Assembly (NCBI GenBank): GCA_946807835.1
Contig: OX327702.1
Span: forward strand, 6,014,001-6,078,000
DNA from: Ailanthus altissimus
Lineage: Eukaryota; Streptophyta; Magnoliopsida; Sapindales; Simaroubaceae
DNA length: 64,000 nt
Direction: 5' to 3'
In this document: positions 24,401 to 36,483 of the stretch, piece after piece
Layout of the letters: the number at the start of each line of letters is the position of its first letter
Position numbering within the stretch: position 1 is the stretch's first letter
The notes under the pieces: generated by a model
What the model was told of the DNA's origin: nothing
What the model saw: the letters and a program-made list of their open reading frames with translations, nothing else
Database searches by the model: none
Made by a program: the position numbers and the translations under genes

Positions 24401-25078
24401 TGGGTGCTTTTGTTCATTTCTTGTGTTTGTGTTAGCCAATTGATATGCTCTCGTGTGAAGAAATTTGACAGGCAGACTTTGCACTTAGTTCTTATCCAAA
24501 TTTTGAGGTGAGTCAGAAATATGTCTTGACTTGACATATCCTAGTAAGTTATTCATATATGTTACGAGTCGTAGGCCCTTTTTGAAGTGTAATGACATGG
24601 CTTGTCATTCTTGTAGATTCAGCAACCTTTCTCATTGTCCTGAACTTACAAAGCAGAGGGGCTGTGTGAAATGGGTATAAATTATTGAGTTGTGAGATTG
24701 GGATAATTAGGATCTGATTGTTTTTCGTTATGTTGGTGTCACCTTCATCAATTGATATAAAAATGAAATCATGTAGGTAAACTATTTGGATTTTCCTGTT
24801 CTTTACACTTAATTCTGTCCTGTTGATAATTTGCAGCAACTTTTCCTATTGATCTTGTGAGGAGAAGAATGCAGCTGGAAGGGGCCGGTGGTCGAGCTCG
24901 TGTTTATAATACTGGCCTGTTGGGGACATTTCGGCACATAATCCGGTCTGAAGGTCTGCGGGGCTTGTATAGAGGGATTTTGCCAGAGTACTACAAGGTG
25001 GTTCCTGGTGTCGGCATTGTTTTCATGACTTACGAGACATTGAAGATGCTTCTGTCAAGTGATCCTACCAGTTATTAG
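21444..25078 (+). CDS. Mitochondrial carrier family protein (SLC25-type), seven exons
   Basis: Exons: 21444-21713, 23067-23243, 23347-23496, 23659-23760, 23852-23922, 24030-24097, 24837-25078. All introns are GT-AG, and the exons join to 1080 bp, 359 residues plus stop. The protein has a Gln-rich N-terminal extension (about residues 1-58) and then three carrier repeats of about 100 residues, each with two membrane helices. The signature motif follows the odd-numbered helices: APLARL (80-85), YPLDLVRTRL (187-196) and FPIDLVRRRM (282-291). Repeat 1 has Ala where the acidic residue usually stands, as I recall for the plant group around Arabidopsis At3g53940/At3g55640. Carriers of this branch are thought to move nucleotide- or CoA-like solutes; the substrate here is not known. 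Location is probably the inner mitochondrial membrane. The ATG at 21444 is the first in frame. Confidence 0.93.
22063..22375. mobile_element. Mutator-like MITE in carrier intron 1 (9-bp target duplication)
   Basis: The ends are inverted: GGGCAAAGGACATGTTTGCC at the left and, as complement, GGGCAAAGGTCATCCACACC at the right. The similarity continues inward for more than 100 bp, so nearly the whole 313 bp is a fold-back palindrome. It is flanked by an exact 9-bp duplication TTTATTATT (22054-22062 and 22376-22384), typical of Mutator-like elements. No coding capacity. Confidence 0.85.
22481..22824. mobile_element. Second TIR MITE in carrier intron 1
   Basis: The left arm (GATAGGACATGTGGACTC, then AAGGTTTGTC, ACCGAATGGTTTCCAAAATACCC) matches the complement of the right arm (GGAAAGGACAACTGGACC, AAGGTTTGGTTG, CCCGATAGTTTCAAAAATACCC) over about 90 bp. 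No clean target duplication was found. A second copy of GACCGAATGGTTTCCAAAAT lies just outside at about 22430, so the left border may have been rearranged. Confidence 0.6.
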
Positions 25079-27895
25079 TTACACATCACTTTCCAATGTT
25101 AACCTATGAATTCCCCCTGAGGTTCATAAGTTATTAAGCTTGCTTTGACATTGAAGAAATTCTAGTAAGCTGAATATACTAGGCAGTAGAAGATTGACCC
25201 ATTCTGTGACATTTGTTGAGAAAATTCATGGAGGTAAATTTTGTTGTTGCCACTATGAGATACCTTTTTTTTCTTCTTCTTTTGCCCTTTTTTGGATTTT
25301 ATGTATAGGTAGTTCTGCGAGAGTGAAATGAAGTGTATCCAGTTTAAAGTCACCTTCAAAGATGTTAGCATTCTTGATGATTTTGTCATCTCAACAGTTT
25401 TGTTCCATAACTTGTTGCTTTACCTGCTTCTGCAGATTATGAATTCTAACCGTAGTGTTTTTTCAAGTCATAAAGGATGATGCATGAATGTTGTATTAAT
25501 ACGTTCTGGACCATTGTCTGGGACAGAGAACAATTTATGGTACTTCTGGATGAATGATCAAGGCCATCAATTGGATTTTATGTTTGTTAATTTTGATCTG
25601 TTTGGATTGTGATTGATGAAAAGAACTGCAGATTACAGGGAACAGGCCAGTGTGCATCATGAACATTATAAAAATTTATGTTATTTTTCCGAAGTGCCTA
25701 GAAATGACTACTGCTCAATATTTATTTTCTTTTGTAACTTGTATTACTAAGGAGGAGGGGATTGTGGTAACATGCATCTGCAAGGACTGCTTTGTCCAAC
25801 TTTGTGCTTATGACGGTTTAAGCAGGGTTTGCCTTATACCGAGTTCTCAATGGATGATGGGACTCGGGACTCTGCATTGCCAAGGATACTTCTTTGGTAT
25901 TTAAAGCTTGCCAACCAAATCTGATCCATTGCACTTAAGAGTAGTGTTAAAATTGTTAAATGATATAAAATTTTAAATTATTTATTATATTATTTAATAA
26001 CTGATTGAAAATTCGAGATACTATTCGTAAAATGTAGTATTATTTATACACTTAAATTCAGTTTGGTTACTTTAGATTCCCTTTAGTGTTTTTAGTTTGG
26101 TTACACTAGATTCTCTTTAGTGTTTTTAGTTTGGTTACACTAGATTCTCTTTAGTGTTTTTAGTTTAAACCATGTAACGTTATAATTCTTTACCTAAATT
26201 AAATCACAAGATTTTAGGTTTATTCTTTGTTCAGATTAAAGTTGAAGAGATGTTGAGAGAAGATATTGATTTTTTTGGGATTTGAATTTACATGTCATTT
26301 TATTTTGTATAAATATTTTTATTTATGTAATTAATATTTTATTAAATTGTTAATTATATTTAATAGATGGTAAGATATTTATAACATTTTAGATACTATA
26401 ATTTGAAAGAGTTTAGATCTGATTTAAAAGAGTTTGAATTAGCACTAAGCATTAGTTACGCTGAGAGTTATAATTAAAAGTTAACAGGTTATAAGAGTTA
26501 GCACTGCTAACAGTTAGCAGGTTATAAGAATTAGTGAAATTTAAAGAGTTAAAGTTTTGTCTAATATGGGACAAAGACCCGAAAGTATATTAGCAAGGAC
26601 ATTATTGCAAAGTATTGTAAATAGTACTAAAAAATATCATTGTGCAACTATATTTTCAAACGTTATGTTCCTGATCTATTTTTACTAATGTGAGTTTATC
26701 GGTGGAAACTTTATTCAATATAGATTAGTATATGTTTATATCTGGATGATCTAGATGATTAGTCTTAGCAAACCATGAGTTTAATGGAAGCTCGTATAGA
26801 CATACACGTATTTAGTGAGAACTGGGTACTGAACATGCTCAATTAGGATCTCCGATAGATATCCTATAAAGTTGTTGATGGATGATCCTTTTGAGTTAAG
26901 TAGTATTCGTGGTTCCTTAACTTGAGCACTACGGTAGACTTTTGATTGATCCACCATACTTAAGTTCCACACATGTCAGAGACCTTTCATGGTCCGATTG
27001 CTGAGTGTTGTTAGATATGATCTAATGCTCATAGAGCCCGGTGTTTGTAGAAATATGATTCGTCAACTCATATGGGTGAGTTGTATATCTAAATGCTCCA
27101 AAATTGTGTTCTATAAAATCTTACGGTCATAAGTAATTAACCTGAAAAAAGTATTTTTCGTGTGAAAAAAATTATCGCAAAAATATTTTTGAATATTATT
27201 TATGGGAATACGAATTTGAAGATAAGTTCTAGAGTTGAGCATATGGAGACTTGATGGTGATGATCTATGTCTCCGCTCTTTCAGGATATAAATAACGGAA
27301 GAATTATACGAATATGTATTAACTTCAACTTATATGATTTAACACACTATTTTGTAATTTTCATAGCGTGTGTGTGAGGTATTATTTATGAAATATACTT
27401 GTTATATACTAGGATATCACACCGAATTAGATAATTCAATTTAAAAAATTCTTAAAAACTTAAAATTATTTCACAATCTCTCAAAAAGATAATAAGATTT
27501 AAGTGTTAAGTCGAGATCTCAACAAATAATACTTTTTATTTTATCCTTTCCAATAAATACAATATCTCATACCATTAATTTATAATGATATGACACATAA
27601 TATTATTGGATTGGTCCATTTGATTTGTAAATATTAGCTTAATAAATTAATTACAATTGTTGCTTATATATTAATTATATTCGGCCATTGTCTAAAAGAG
27701 AACCAAGAGGTGGCATAATTGTATATGTTAAAAGGCCACCAATTTGCATTCGGTCACTCCTTTGGCAAATCAAAACATTGTTTATCATGTTTAAAAAAAC
27801 AATTGTTTATCATGCTTGTTTTCAAGCATGAGATGGCTGCAAAACAAAAGTCAATTAGCCACTTCCTTTACTCATCTCCACTCATCATTTTAGTT
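25079..27895. other. 3' flank of the carrier gene and spacer, no gene seen
   Basis: Holds the carrier 3' UTR (end not determined), AT-rich spacer, a short tandem repeat at 26069-26171 and, at about 26660-27130, moderately complex sequence that looks like old transposon DNA but cannot be assigned. Chance ORFs (25650-25904, 26781-26972, 27719-27913) are not supported. Confidence 0.4.
26069..26171 (+). repeat. 34-bp tandem repeat, three copies
   Basis: The unit is AGTTTGGTTACACTAGATTC followed by TCTTTAGTGTTTTT. It is repeated three times head to tail, the first copy with small changes (TTTAGATTCCC). Confidence 0.85.
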
Positions 27896-27932
27896 AAGCA
27901 TGACAAGGCTTAATATTAGCCTTGTCATGCTT
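27896..27932. repeat. Perfect 15-bp inverted repeat (hairpin)
   Basis: AAGCATGACAAGGCT, a 7-nt loop TAATATT, then AGCCTTGTCATGCTT: a perfect 15-bp stem. A shorter related palindrome (CATGCTTGTTTTCAAGCATG) lies at about 27809-27828. A TATA-like site follows about 56 bp downstream. Role unknown. Confidence 0.8.
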
Positions 27933-27987
27933 ATAAAACAATTATACTTATTGTTTTTCAATTGGACATATGAGCGGTCAAGAATTC

Positions 27988-27997
27988 TATAAATAGG
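27988..27997 (+). promoter_or_regulatory. TATA-box-like site upstream of the F-box pseudogene
   Basis: CTATAAATAG stands in a context (TCTATAAATAGGGTCTCATTTC) typical of a strong plant or LTR promoter. It could have driven the F-box gene whose recognisable exon starts at 28741, or could belong to an unrecognised LTR. No further support. Confidence 0.35.
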
Positions 27998-29548
27998 GTC
28001 TCATTTCATTTGCCATTTATATGTGCTCTAAGGTAAATAAAGGGTGAAGACAATTGTAAGCATATTAGTTACAAGGTCAAGAGATATAAAGAAGTAAAGT
28101 TGGTTATAAGTTTAGATAATTTGACGAGTAATAAAGTTGTTTATTTAGTTCTAAAGATTTTATTGAGTTCTCGATTAAAATTGCGCAAAAACATATTTTA
28201 AGTATGAATCTTTTATATTTTATTAGTGTAATAAAATATTTATTTATATTCCGTTGTATTTAATTATGCATGTGAGATGTGTAATTAAAAAATTAAAATA
28301 TACACACTCATCTCACGCACAACGCACTTTTAAATTTATGTTCAAATTAGAGTCAATTTAAAGTAGAAAAAAATTTTTTTTTTGAGAAAAAGAGGTTTAG
28401 GTTATATATATATATTTAAAAAAAAAACTTAAAAAAAAAGTTTAATTTTAGAATTTGTGAGGAAGTTCCAACTTGGAAATAAGTGTTATATGGACAGTTT
28501 TCTCAGATCATTAGTTTTTTTTATTCTAGTTTTCAATTCAAATTAGCAGTCCAATGAGTGCTATAAAAGATCTTTGTAGCCTGTATTTAATTGTTATAAG
28601 TGTAAGGGCTTGTAGTGTATTTTTAAAGTGAATGTTTTAAGTTCAATTCTTCTCACAAATAAAAAAAAAATCTTTATAGCCTCAAAGATTATAGAGATTA
28701 TATTTTTTTTCAAAGCTCAAGTTCTCCATATTCGTTTCAGGGCATAAAGTCTAACAAGAGACAGAAACTGAATTACCCATATAATCAGAGTCACCACTCA
28801 TCAGAGCCCTTCATTCCTGATGAGATCATATTTGACATGTTGGTTAGAGTCCCTGCCCGACATCTTATTTCTTTTAAAACGGTGTGCAAGCTCTGGAAAG
28901 ATATTATCAACAGTCTTAATTTCTCAAAAGCCCACTTGAATGACAGGAAATCTAGATCCGAAATCATTCTTGTGCAAGGAGTCTTCCCCAGCCTGGACTT
29001 TGTTTCATTGGATATAAGAACCAACACTTACCATCAGCTATCTTTGAGAAACTTGGTAGATACAAATAATGTTACTGTTTGAGATTCTCTTGTTGGGCTA
29101 ATTCTTTTTTCTATTCCATCATACAGAAACGAACTTCATGTTTGTAATCCTTTGATGCAAAAGCTTGAGTTATTAGGCCAAGCCCCACGCTTGTGGAAAA
29201 CACATCGGACATTCTATAAATTAGTGTTTGATTCGGCTTTACAGAAGTACAAGCTGATAGGGTTTTGTTTGCAATTTCCTCAGAATAGCAAGTATTGCAT
29301 ATTGATATTGAATGGACATGATCAAGAGGTTGTTGAGTCCCAGTTTGGAGAAAAGTAGAAATTCGATCCCGGCACAGCTTAATATTGGAGTTTGCCCCAG
29401 TTGTTAATGGGATGCTGTGTTGGTTAGCTCACACCAATTCTGAGAACATTGAAGATAGAGTTATTTGTATACAAACAATGTGTTGCAGGGAAGGTTAGGT
29501 TTAGCATTAATCTCTCATTGAAATTAGTCTTTCGCTTTAATACTCGTT

Positions 29549-30990
29549 TGTTGTGGAAGCCTATAATCACAAGCAAATATAAGAGCACGAAAATAAGAAC
29601 CATATCAAATTAAGAACACACAACCAATTTACGTGGTTCGACAAAAGTTTATGTTCAAGGTGGATCAAGAGATCTTAACTTCTCTTATTAACTATTTTAG
29701 AAATTACAAAGAATACAAAATAAAGAACTACCAAAGAATCTATCTTGGTGTTCCTTTGTTCACAAAAGGACAATAAACACTCAATAATGGTTCCATTGTA
29801 ATGCACACAAGCATGTTGAAGCGAAAGCTGATCAATCAAGTAAATAACGCAATAAAAAATAATATAAAAGCAATCTAGAGAGAAATGTAAAAGAAAGAAC
29901 ACAAGTAAATTTATGTGATTCGGTAACTTGCTTACGTCTATGGCGGATTAAATCTTACTTCACTTATTAATAAATTATAAGGCACTCACAAAATATGCAT
30001 TTTACAAAAAAGAATTCAAGCTTCACAAATAACAATCTCAATTGCACTCATAAAAAATACACAATTGATCTCTCTTGTAAACTAGAGATTTTCTCTTTTG
30101 TGTTTGTGTTGTAATTGTTGTGATTTTTTTTTTTGTAATGTATTTACAAACCAATATAGAGTCTTTATAGAGGCTTTGGATGCCTTGGGAAAATCCTAAA
30201 TCGAGTGAGAATCAATTTAGAAAGTCTTTACGTACTTAGGACGTGTTTCCAAAAAAAAGGGACTTGTTCTAACCCCAGCGCCATTGGCCTTCTAGCATTG
30301 TAGTGCTGAACTTTTTGGAACCAGCGTCGCGACACTGGGTCCTCAGCACTACAGTGCTAAGACCTAAAGTCTTGGTGTTGTGGCATTAAACCATGAGCAT
30401 CGTGACAATGTACTTACTGCCCTGAGCACTGCGGTGCTCCACTTTGGGCTCTGTGGCGGTCAGTCCTGGGTAACAACATCTTCGTCTTCTTATTGCCTTT
30501 CTCATCCATGCGTCCCTTACACACTTAGCTTGATCTTAAAATCATATTTTAATAATTTTTAACTTTTTCACAAAGCACTTAGTTTTTATTTAGCTTTTTA
30601 ATTTTTCTTAGAGTTCCTCTTTAATGCTTGATTAATTTTAAGGGTTTACAATAGTTTATATAGTGCTTACAAAGTCCTTAGAAACCCTAAACCTAGTTGG
30701 AATAAAATTCATGCACTCAGGAATCCGAAACTACTTTAAAGAAGTCAAATTTGAGCCAAAAATGAAAAATTTGAAAGTTGGGCATCGCAGCTTTGGAGAT
30801 TCTGTCTTCGATGTTGTGACCTACAGTTGTCTCTTCGTGTTTTCACGCTCCTCCTTGCTTCTAACTCTCCATCTTATTCTTCTCTTGTACATCTAATATA
30901 TACTAGAGTCTTTGTTGACTCTTCACTTGGTATCAATCTTAATTCATATTATATATAATTGTTGAATCACTAATTCTAATATTATAAATA
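29549..30990 (+). mobile_element. Outer LTR-like insertion in the F-box gene
   Basis: Starts TGTTGTGGAAGCCTATAATC and contains CCAATTTACGTGGTTCGACA and AAGGTGGATCAAGAGATC, close to the LTRs at 46613 and 51370 (AATTACGTGGTTCGACAA, GATGGATCAAGATC). It is interrupted at 29814 by a related LTR and seems to resume at 30573. Its right end is not fixed: no copy of the preceding TCGTT was found, so the end at about 30990, where F-box sequence resumes, is approximate. Confidence 0.55.
29814..30572 (+). mobile_element. Solo LTR nested in the outer LTR (5-bp target duplication)
   Basis: TGTTGAAGCG...TTTTTCACA, 759 bp, is flanked by an exact 5-bp duplication AAGCA (29809-29813 and 30573-30577). It resembles the LTRs of the copia element at 46613-52045 in layout: GTGATTCGGTAACTTGCTTACGTC, CACTCACAAAATATGC, a 'CTTTATAGAGGCTTTGG' block, a GC-rich cluster of GCGCCATTGG/AGCACTACAGTGCT words (30270-30480) and an AT-rich end. 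There is no internal region, so it is a product of LTR-LTR recombination. Confidence 0.8.
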
Positions 30991-31380
30991 TAGTAGTAGA
31001 AGAGTTTATGCAAAAGTTTCCGTGCCAAACAAAAGATTATTACTCAGCGAACAATAAGTTTTTACAGATGGAACATATGGAAGAATCTTTGTGGATTGCA
31101 ATTCTTGAGATTGGAAGTTGGATCTTGAAAGACTGGGATAAGCACATTTAGATCAAGAAATACAATTTTTATAATGATCCAGAGCTAGGGAGACCTCTCC
31201 ATTTCAGCAAGGTTCGGTATTTTGTTTGTAATGGATGCTGATAACTTAGAAAAAGAAAAGTTCATTAATTGAATTCATGGAGAATTGTATTCATGCAGCT
31301 TGAAGAGTCAAAATAAGAAAGAAACTTGTGAGCGTTCACCAAGATTCACATATGTTCCTAGCTTAATACTTTGGAATTGA

Positions 31381-34300
31381 TGCCCTGAAAAGAAGCCAGC
31401 TAGCAATTTTGCATGCTCTTTTCAAATATACAAATTTGTTGTTGGGACTGTTTTCTTTCCCTTTTGTGGTTTTGTTCTTTTTGTTAATTGTTATTATATC
31501 ACTGAAAGTTTGAAATTATATTTATTTTAAGTGTAATTTTATACCTTGCATTATTATTTTATTATCAGGGTAAAGCTTTGTTGCAGCAGCAATAACTTTG
31601 CAGTCGATTCTGTTATTATCAATGACAAACCTATGGTTGAAGTGTGACCACATCGCATTACAAACACCGGTTATGCCTATAAGAAATTATCAGGAAGAGA
31701 TTTGGATTTAAAGGCACAAGTGTTGGGTTAACATATACAACTTGTAAGATACCTATCACATTTATAGGTTTTTGATCATTTGTATTTTGTTGCTTTTTGT
31801 TTTTGTTTTTGTTTTTTTTTTTTTTGTTTAGCATCGGTCACTAGGCCAAACGCGATTAGCCTACGTTGAAACGTGTATATAGTATAGCCAATTTTAATTT
31901 TTAAGAACAAAAAAAATCAACAACTTGCAATGGTATATCATATGCATATTTTGAAGTTTGTTAAATAATAATTATGTTTACTAATACTCAAAACTTATTA
32001 AAAGTTATATTTTCTTAATATAAAAAATTATATCTTATACATACATAGTATAAATCAAACGAAAGATGTACAGTGTGGATATAATCATGTAATAGAATAA
32101 TAATACTCTAGTATAAAAAATAAAACTTTTATTTAGAACATTATAAAAAAGTATTTTGACATAAAGCTTACAACATATAATGACAATAAATAGTTAATTT
32201 GGAGATAAATTAAATTTTTTTGACATATAATACAAACAAGTGCAAAGTTTTTAAATATTTTTTTTTTACAAGTGTTAGTTTAATTAGAAAAACTCTCTTA
32301 AGTGGATGAAGGAGTTTGGAATTCAAGCCCACTCACACAATTCATTAGAGTAAATGAATTAAATAACCAAACTCGAATTCGATTTTGAACAAATTGTATG
32401 ATACGAAACAATTAGACATGTTTAAACAGGCCATATTAGATTTCTTTATATGAATATATATATTTGAATTTTTTATATGATTAAACACGATTTAATTCTT
32501 GTATACTATTATTATTTTAAAATGATAAAAATACATACTATTTAAATCATCAAATATATTATGTGTTAAATGAATTTTAAACGAATTTAAATAAATTCTT
32601 ACCCTAAATGCTTCTTAAACAAATTCATGTCTTAACCGAATTAGCCTAATTTGATTATCAAATGGTATCGTATTATAAACGAATCACTAGATTGGAATAC
32701 TAAAACATAAATCTGACGTAATTGTTTAAAGGGTGACACAAATTCTACCCATTTAATAATTATGTCATTTTTTAAATCTAAATTTGATTAATACCTAAAT
32801 AAATTAATGTCTTAAATGAATTGGCTCATTTTTAATTATTCAAATAGTAATGTATCAAAAATGAATAGGCAAATTAGAATACTAAAATGCGAATTTCACA
32901 TAATTGTTAACAAGTGACATAAATTTGACATGTTTAATAATTTATTATGTTTTCAATCCATAAAAAAAAAAAAACTAAAAAAAGAGTAGCTATACATTGC
33001 TTCCACAATACAGCCAGTATTGACTGTTGGCCAACTGATCGACTGGTAATGACCAACAATGAATTTAATCAAAGTTGACTTTATTGAAGTTAGAATTTCG
33101 TGATCTTCTTATAGTTATTGATAGTAAGGTTGGCAAAACAAATATGTGAATCAAAATATGTGTCGAATACAAGTAGGATATAATTATATTTTAAAAATTC
33201 ACAATCGATTCTCACAATAATTTCAATCAAGATTTCAACTTCACATTCATTTTTAAATGAATTATTCAAATTCTCTTTGTGTTTTATTCGCATTTGAAAA
33301 ATAATTTCATTCTTGCAATTCAATTTATAATTTCATCATTCATTTATTTTTTTAAATGTTAACTATTCTCATTGTTGTTATATTTTATGTTCTCCCTTGA
33401 GATTCACACAAAAAGCCAATTTTTCCCTAGGAGCTTAGCTTGATCCATGAATCCTGATCTAGATATTCTAGGGTCCTTGGCAAACCACAACGAGGACTAT
33501 GATAAAGATTATTACAATGGACCATGGCCTATTGTTATTAGAAGGCTTTGAGATTATACGAGGAGATGACTTTGGGATATAATCATAGCTCTTATTTTAG
33601 AGGTCCTTGAGACTAAACGAGGTGACCTCAGTAACCAACATTGATACATTAATTGAGTAGATCACTTGAACACTTTTAATGTGGCCTACCACTTCTTCTC
33701 TCTAATGGACCAGAAGACACTTATTTGTTGCCAACTGAGAACTAGACTTAAGTTAACTATCCTAAACACTCGAGCTACCTTTAATCTCAAGATCCTCAAA
33801 ATCTTAAGTTTTTTTTGGGGAGCAAATATCCCTACAATCTTGGAGCATAATCAAAATAGAAATGGGACAACATATCCTTGTCTTTCAAGGATTCAAACAT
33901 CAAGGTTCAACTATGCCTATAAATAGAACTCGATGATAATTGAGGTGTTTGGCTTTTCTCCTGGCATCTCTCTCTTCACTAGAATTTTCACCGAAGTCTA
34001 ACATATAGGCCTAAATAATGGTTCTTAATAGAATACAAATCTAACTCATTGGCCAGGATCGCCTAAAATCTAGGGTTAATAGTTTAGTGTCATTTGTAAA
34101 AAAGACAAAATGTCATCATTCGAAGACATATGAAAAAGACCACCGTGAAGGTAGTGAATGCCCGAGGAATTCCTCGACCTTAGTTAAAGAAGGCCATCAT
34201 GAAATACTCGGAAGATTTTTGTCACTAACATAAGAGTTCGAACATGTGGAAATACTTCCAAAAGCCTCGAAGACACAGAGAACACCAAATAATGCTTTAA

Positions 34301-34459
34301 ATTTATCATTTAATAACTTTAATTCATAATTCACTTATATTTACAGTTATAATCACTTATGAGTGCTCACTTTCTTGATCCAATCATATAATGATAATCA
34401 TTTGTCTTTAACAAAAACATCAGCGTCTTAAAATCCACACTGTTTAAAAAAGGATTGAA
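31381..34459. other. AT-rich spacer, with retroelement-leader-like sequence at about 33400-34120
   Basis: Mostly AT-rich DNA without genes. At 33915-33930 CCTATAAATAGAACTC looks like an LTR TATA region. At about 34080-34115 TTTAGTGTCATTTGTAAAAAAGACAAAATGTC resembles, base for base in many places, the leader behind a gypsy LTR (GTTTGGCGCCGTCTGTGGGAA...ATGTC). This suggests a gypsy LTR with the start of its internal region leading into the minisatellite that follows. The 86-codon frame at 33666-33926 is not accepted. Confidence 0.35.
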
Positions 34460-35297
34460 TGAAGAGCTGAGAGGATATAGAGAAAAGTCGTAAAGACCAT
34501 CTCGATTAATGCCTCGAAGATGTGAGAAGATATGGAGAAAGATACCTAGCAACCATCTTGGTTAAAGCCTCAAAAGAGCTGAGAGGATATAGGGCAATGG
34601 CCTTAGCGACTTTCTCAGTTAAATGCCTTCAAAAAATCAAGAAGATATGCGGATAAGTCTCTACCAATCCTCTTGGTTAAAGCCTTAAAAGAGCTGGGAG
34701 AATATAGAGAAAGGCCCTCAAAGACTCTTTCAATTAAATGCCTTGAAGAGAGGAGGGTATATGAGGAGAGTTCCTCAATGACCCTTTTGGTTAAACACCT
34801 TAAAAAAAGCTGAGAGAATATAGGGAGAGGTCCCTAGTGACCCTTTTAGATAAAGCCTCAAAACAGTTGAGAGGATACAAGGAAAGGCCTCTAATGACCC
34901 TCTTGATTAAATGCTTTAAAAAAGATAATAGGCTATGGGGAAAGGCCTCCAATTACCCTAACGGTTAAAAGCCTCAGAAGAGTTAGGAGAATACGAGGAA
35001 AGACCTCTAAAGTCCCATTTTTCTAATACTTTAATGGTTTAAAAGGATATGAAGAAAAACAACTAAAGTATCTATTGTCAACTGTTTTGAAGAGCCGAGG
35101 GGATATAGGAAAAAGTCCTTAACAACCCTCTCTGTTAAATGCCTTAGGATAGTTAAGAGGATACGAGGAGAGGCCCCAAACGACCCTCTTAGTTAAAGCC
35201 TTAGAAGAGTCAATATATATAGGAACAGGCTCTTAGTGACTTCTCGGTTAAATAACTTAGAAAAATTGAGAGGATAAGGGTAGAGGCCTTTAGCAAC
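34460..35297 (+). repeat. 57-58-bp minisatellite, left part
   Basis: About 14 diverged units on the pattern TTGAGAGGATATAGGGAAAG, GCCTCTAATGACCCTCTTGG, TTAAATGCCTTAAAAGAG. Units measure mostly 56-59 bp. The array is cut at 35298-35305 by the hAT element and continues in register at 40015. Confidence 0.85.
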
Positions 35298-36483
35298 ATT
35301 TACGGTAAGACTAAACACCAATTCGGGTGAATCGGTTAACCAACCGAACCGAATTGAAAATCTTAATTCAGTTCGGTCTGAATATAAGGATATATAACTG
35401 ATCGATTGATTCCCTTTTTGATTTGGTTTGGACTGAACTGAAAGTTGAATAATAAACCAAATTGTCAGGCCAAAACGCTGCATTTTAGCAAAACAAAAAT
35501 CGCTCAAAAAAAATTCCAAAATTGAATTCGAAATCAAATCTCTCTTCTGTTTTTTGTTTTGCCAAATCTTTTAACCCACATCTTTGTCAGCCTTCACCAT
35601 CACCCATACAGAAGCTTGTCGACACTGATGATCATCTGTTCTTTGGAAACTTTAGTTCTCTGACTCTGCCTTTGCTGCTAACTGTTGTTGCTATCTACCA
35701 TTGCTGCTGCCACCGCCTGTGTTACTGCAGAGAGCTGCTACCTTTAGAGGCCCAACCAAAGGTATTATAAAAATTAAATTCCTGTTAAAACTAAAAACGT
35801 TAGTTTTAAATAAGTAATAAAATTCATGTTTTTTTATTTTTGAACCCAATTAAATGATTCATTTATTATAAGGCTATCCTCAACCCTCTAAGCTTTTTGT
35901 AATGTAGTGCATATTGCAATTGAATTGGATCTTACATAGTGATAAAGGTCAATTTTAATTCATGTGCGATTAGGATAATTTATGGAACTAGCATTTTATA
36001 GCTAGAATTAATTTGGACATCACCATCATTTATTGTTTTATTGTATAGAATTATTTTCTTAATTGATTTAGTTTTCTCATAATCAATTTGGTAGAGTTTA
36101 GGATTTGAATTTTAGAAGTTACTATTTGAAATTTTAAATAAAATAGTGCTTTATGTGTTATAACAATAAGGACTAGAGGATAATGATTGTGATACATATC
36201 AATTCTTTTTCCAAGTACAATGGCATTTTGACAAAGAAAATCTACTTTGCTTTGTCATCTCTATGTATAATTAGCCCTACAAGTACAAGGGATGTTTACG
36301 TACTCATCATGTCTATAAATACCTTCATTCTTTTCATCTTTTTTTTATATGTAATATTAATTAGGGATTATGTTGTTTGACACTTGCACTTAGAGAATTT
36401 TATTGAAACATGTCTATCAAATTAGGCTTTGCTTTCTCACTTTTAACTTGTTTTTACTTTTTATTTTTGTAGTTGTTCTTAGA

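Larger units (their letters stand above)
28741..31380 (+). pseudogene. F-box protein gene, disrupted
   Basis: An AG (TTCGTTTCAG) precedes 28741, so this is probably an internal exon. The F-box motif lies at about 28806-28945: FIPDEIIFDMLVRVPARHL and FKTVCKLWKDIINSLNFSKA. F-box proteins link substrates to SCF ubiquitin ligases through SKP1. In the same frame a TGA at 29080 interrupts the protein, but similarity goes on (RNELHVCNPLMQKLELLG). A frameshift follows near 29350 (EFAPVVNGMLCWLAHT reads in another frame). The F-box-associated C-terminal part appears beyond an insertion, at about 31078-31380 (ILEIGSWILKDWDKHI, FYNDPELGRPLHFSKV, ending RFTYVPSLILWN), again with a stop. Retroelement DNA (29549 to about 30990) splits the gene. 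The start codon was not found. It cannot make a full protein. Confidence 0.8.

Noticed and set aside
27896..27932. Hairpin considered as a microRNA precursor
   Set aside because: The stem is only 15 bp and the whole hairpin 37 nt, too short for a plant miRNA precursor.
27600..28300. Endogenous pararetrovirus or LTR promoter around the TATA site at 27988
   Set aside because: Only the promoter look suggests it; no coding region or partner repeat was found.
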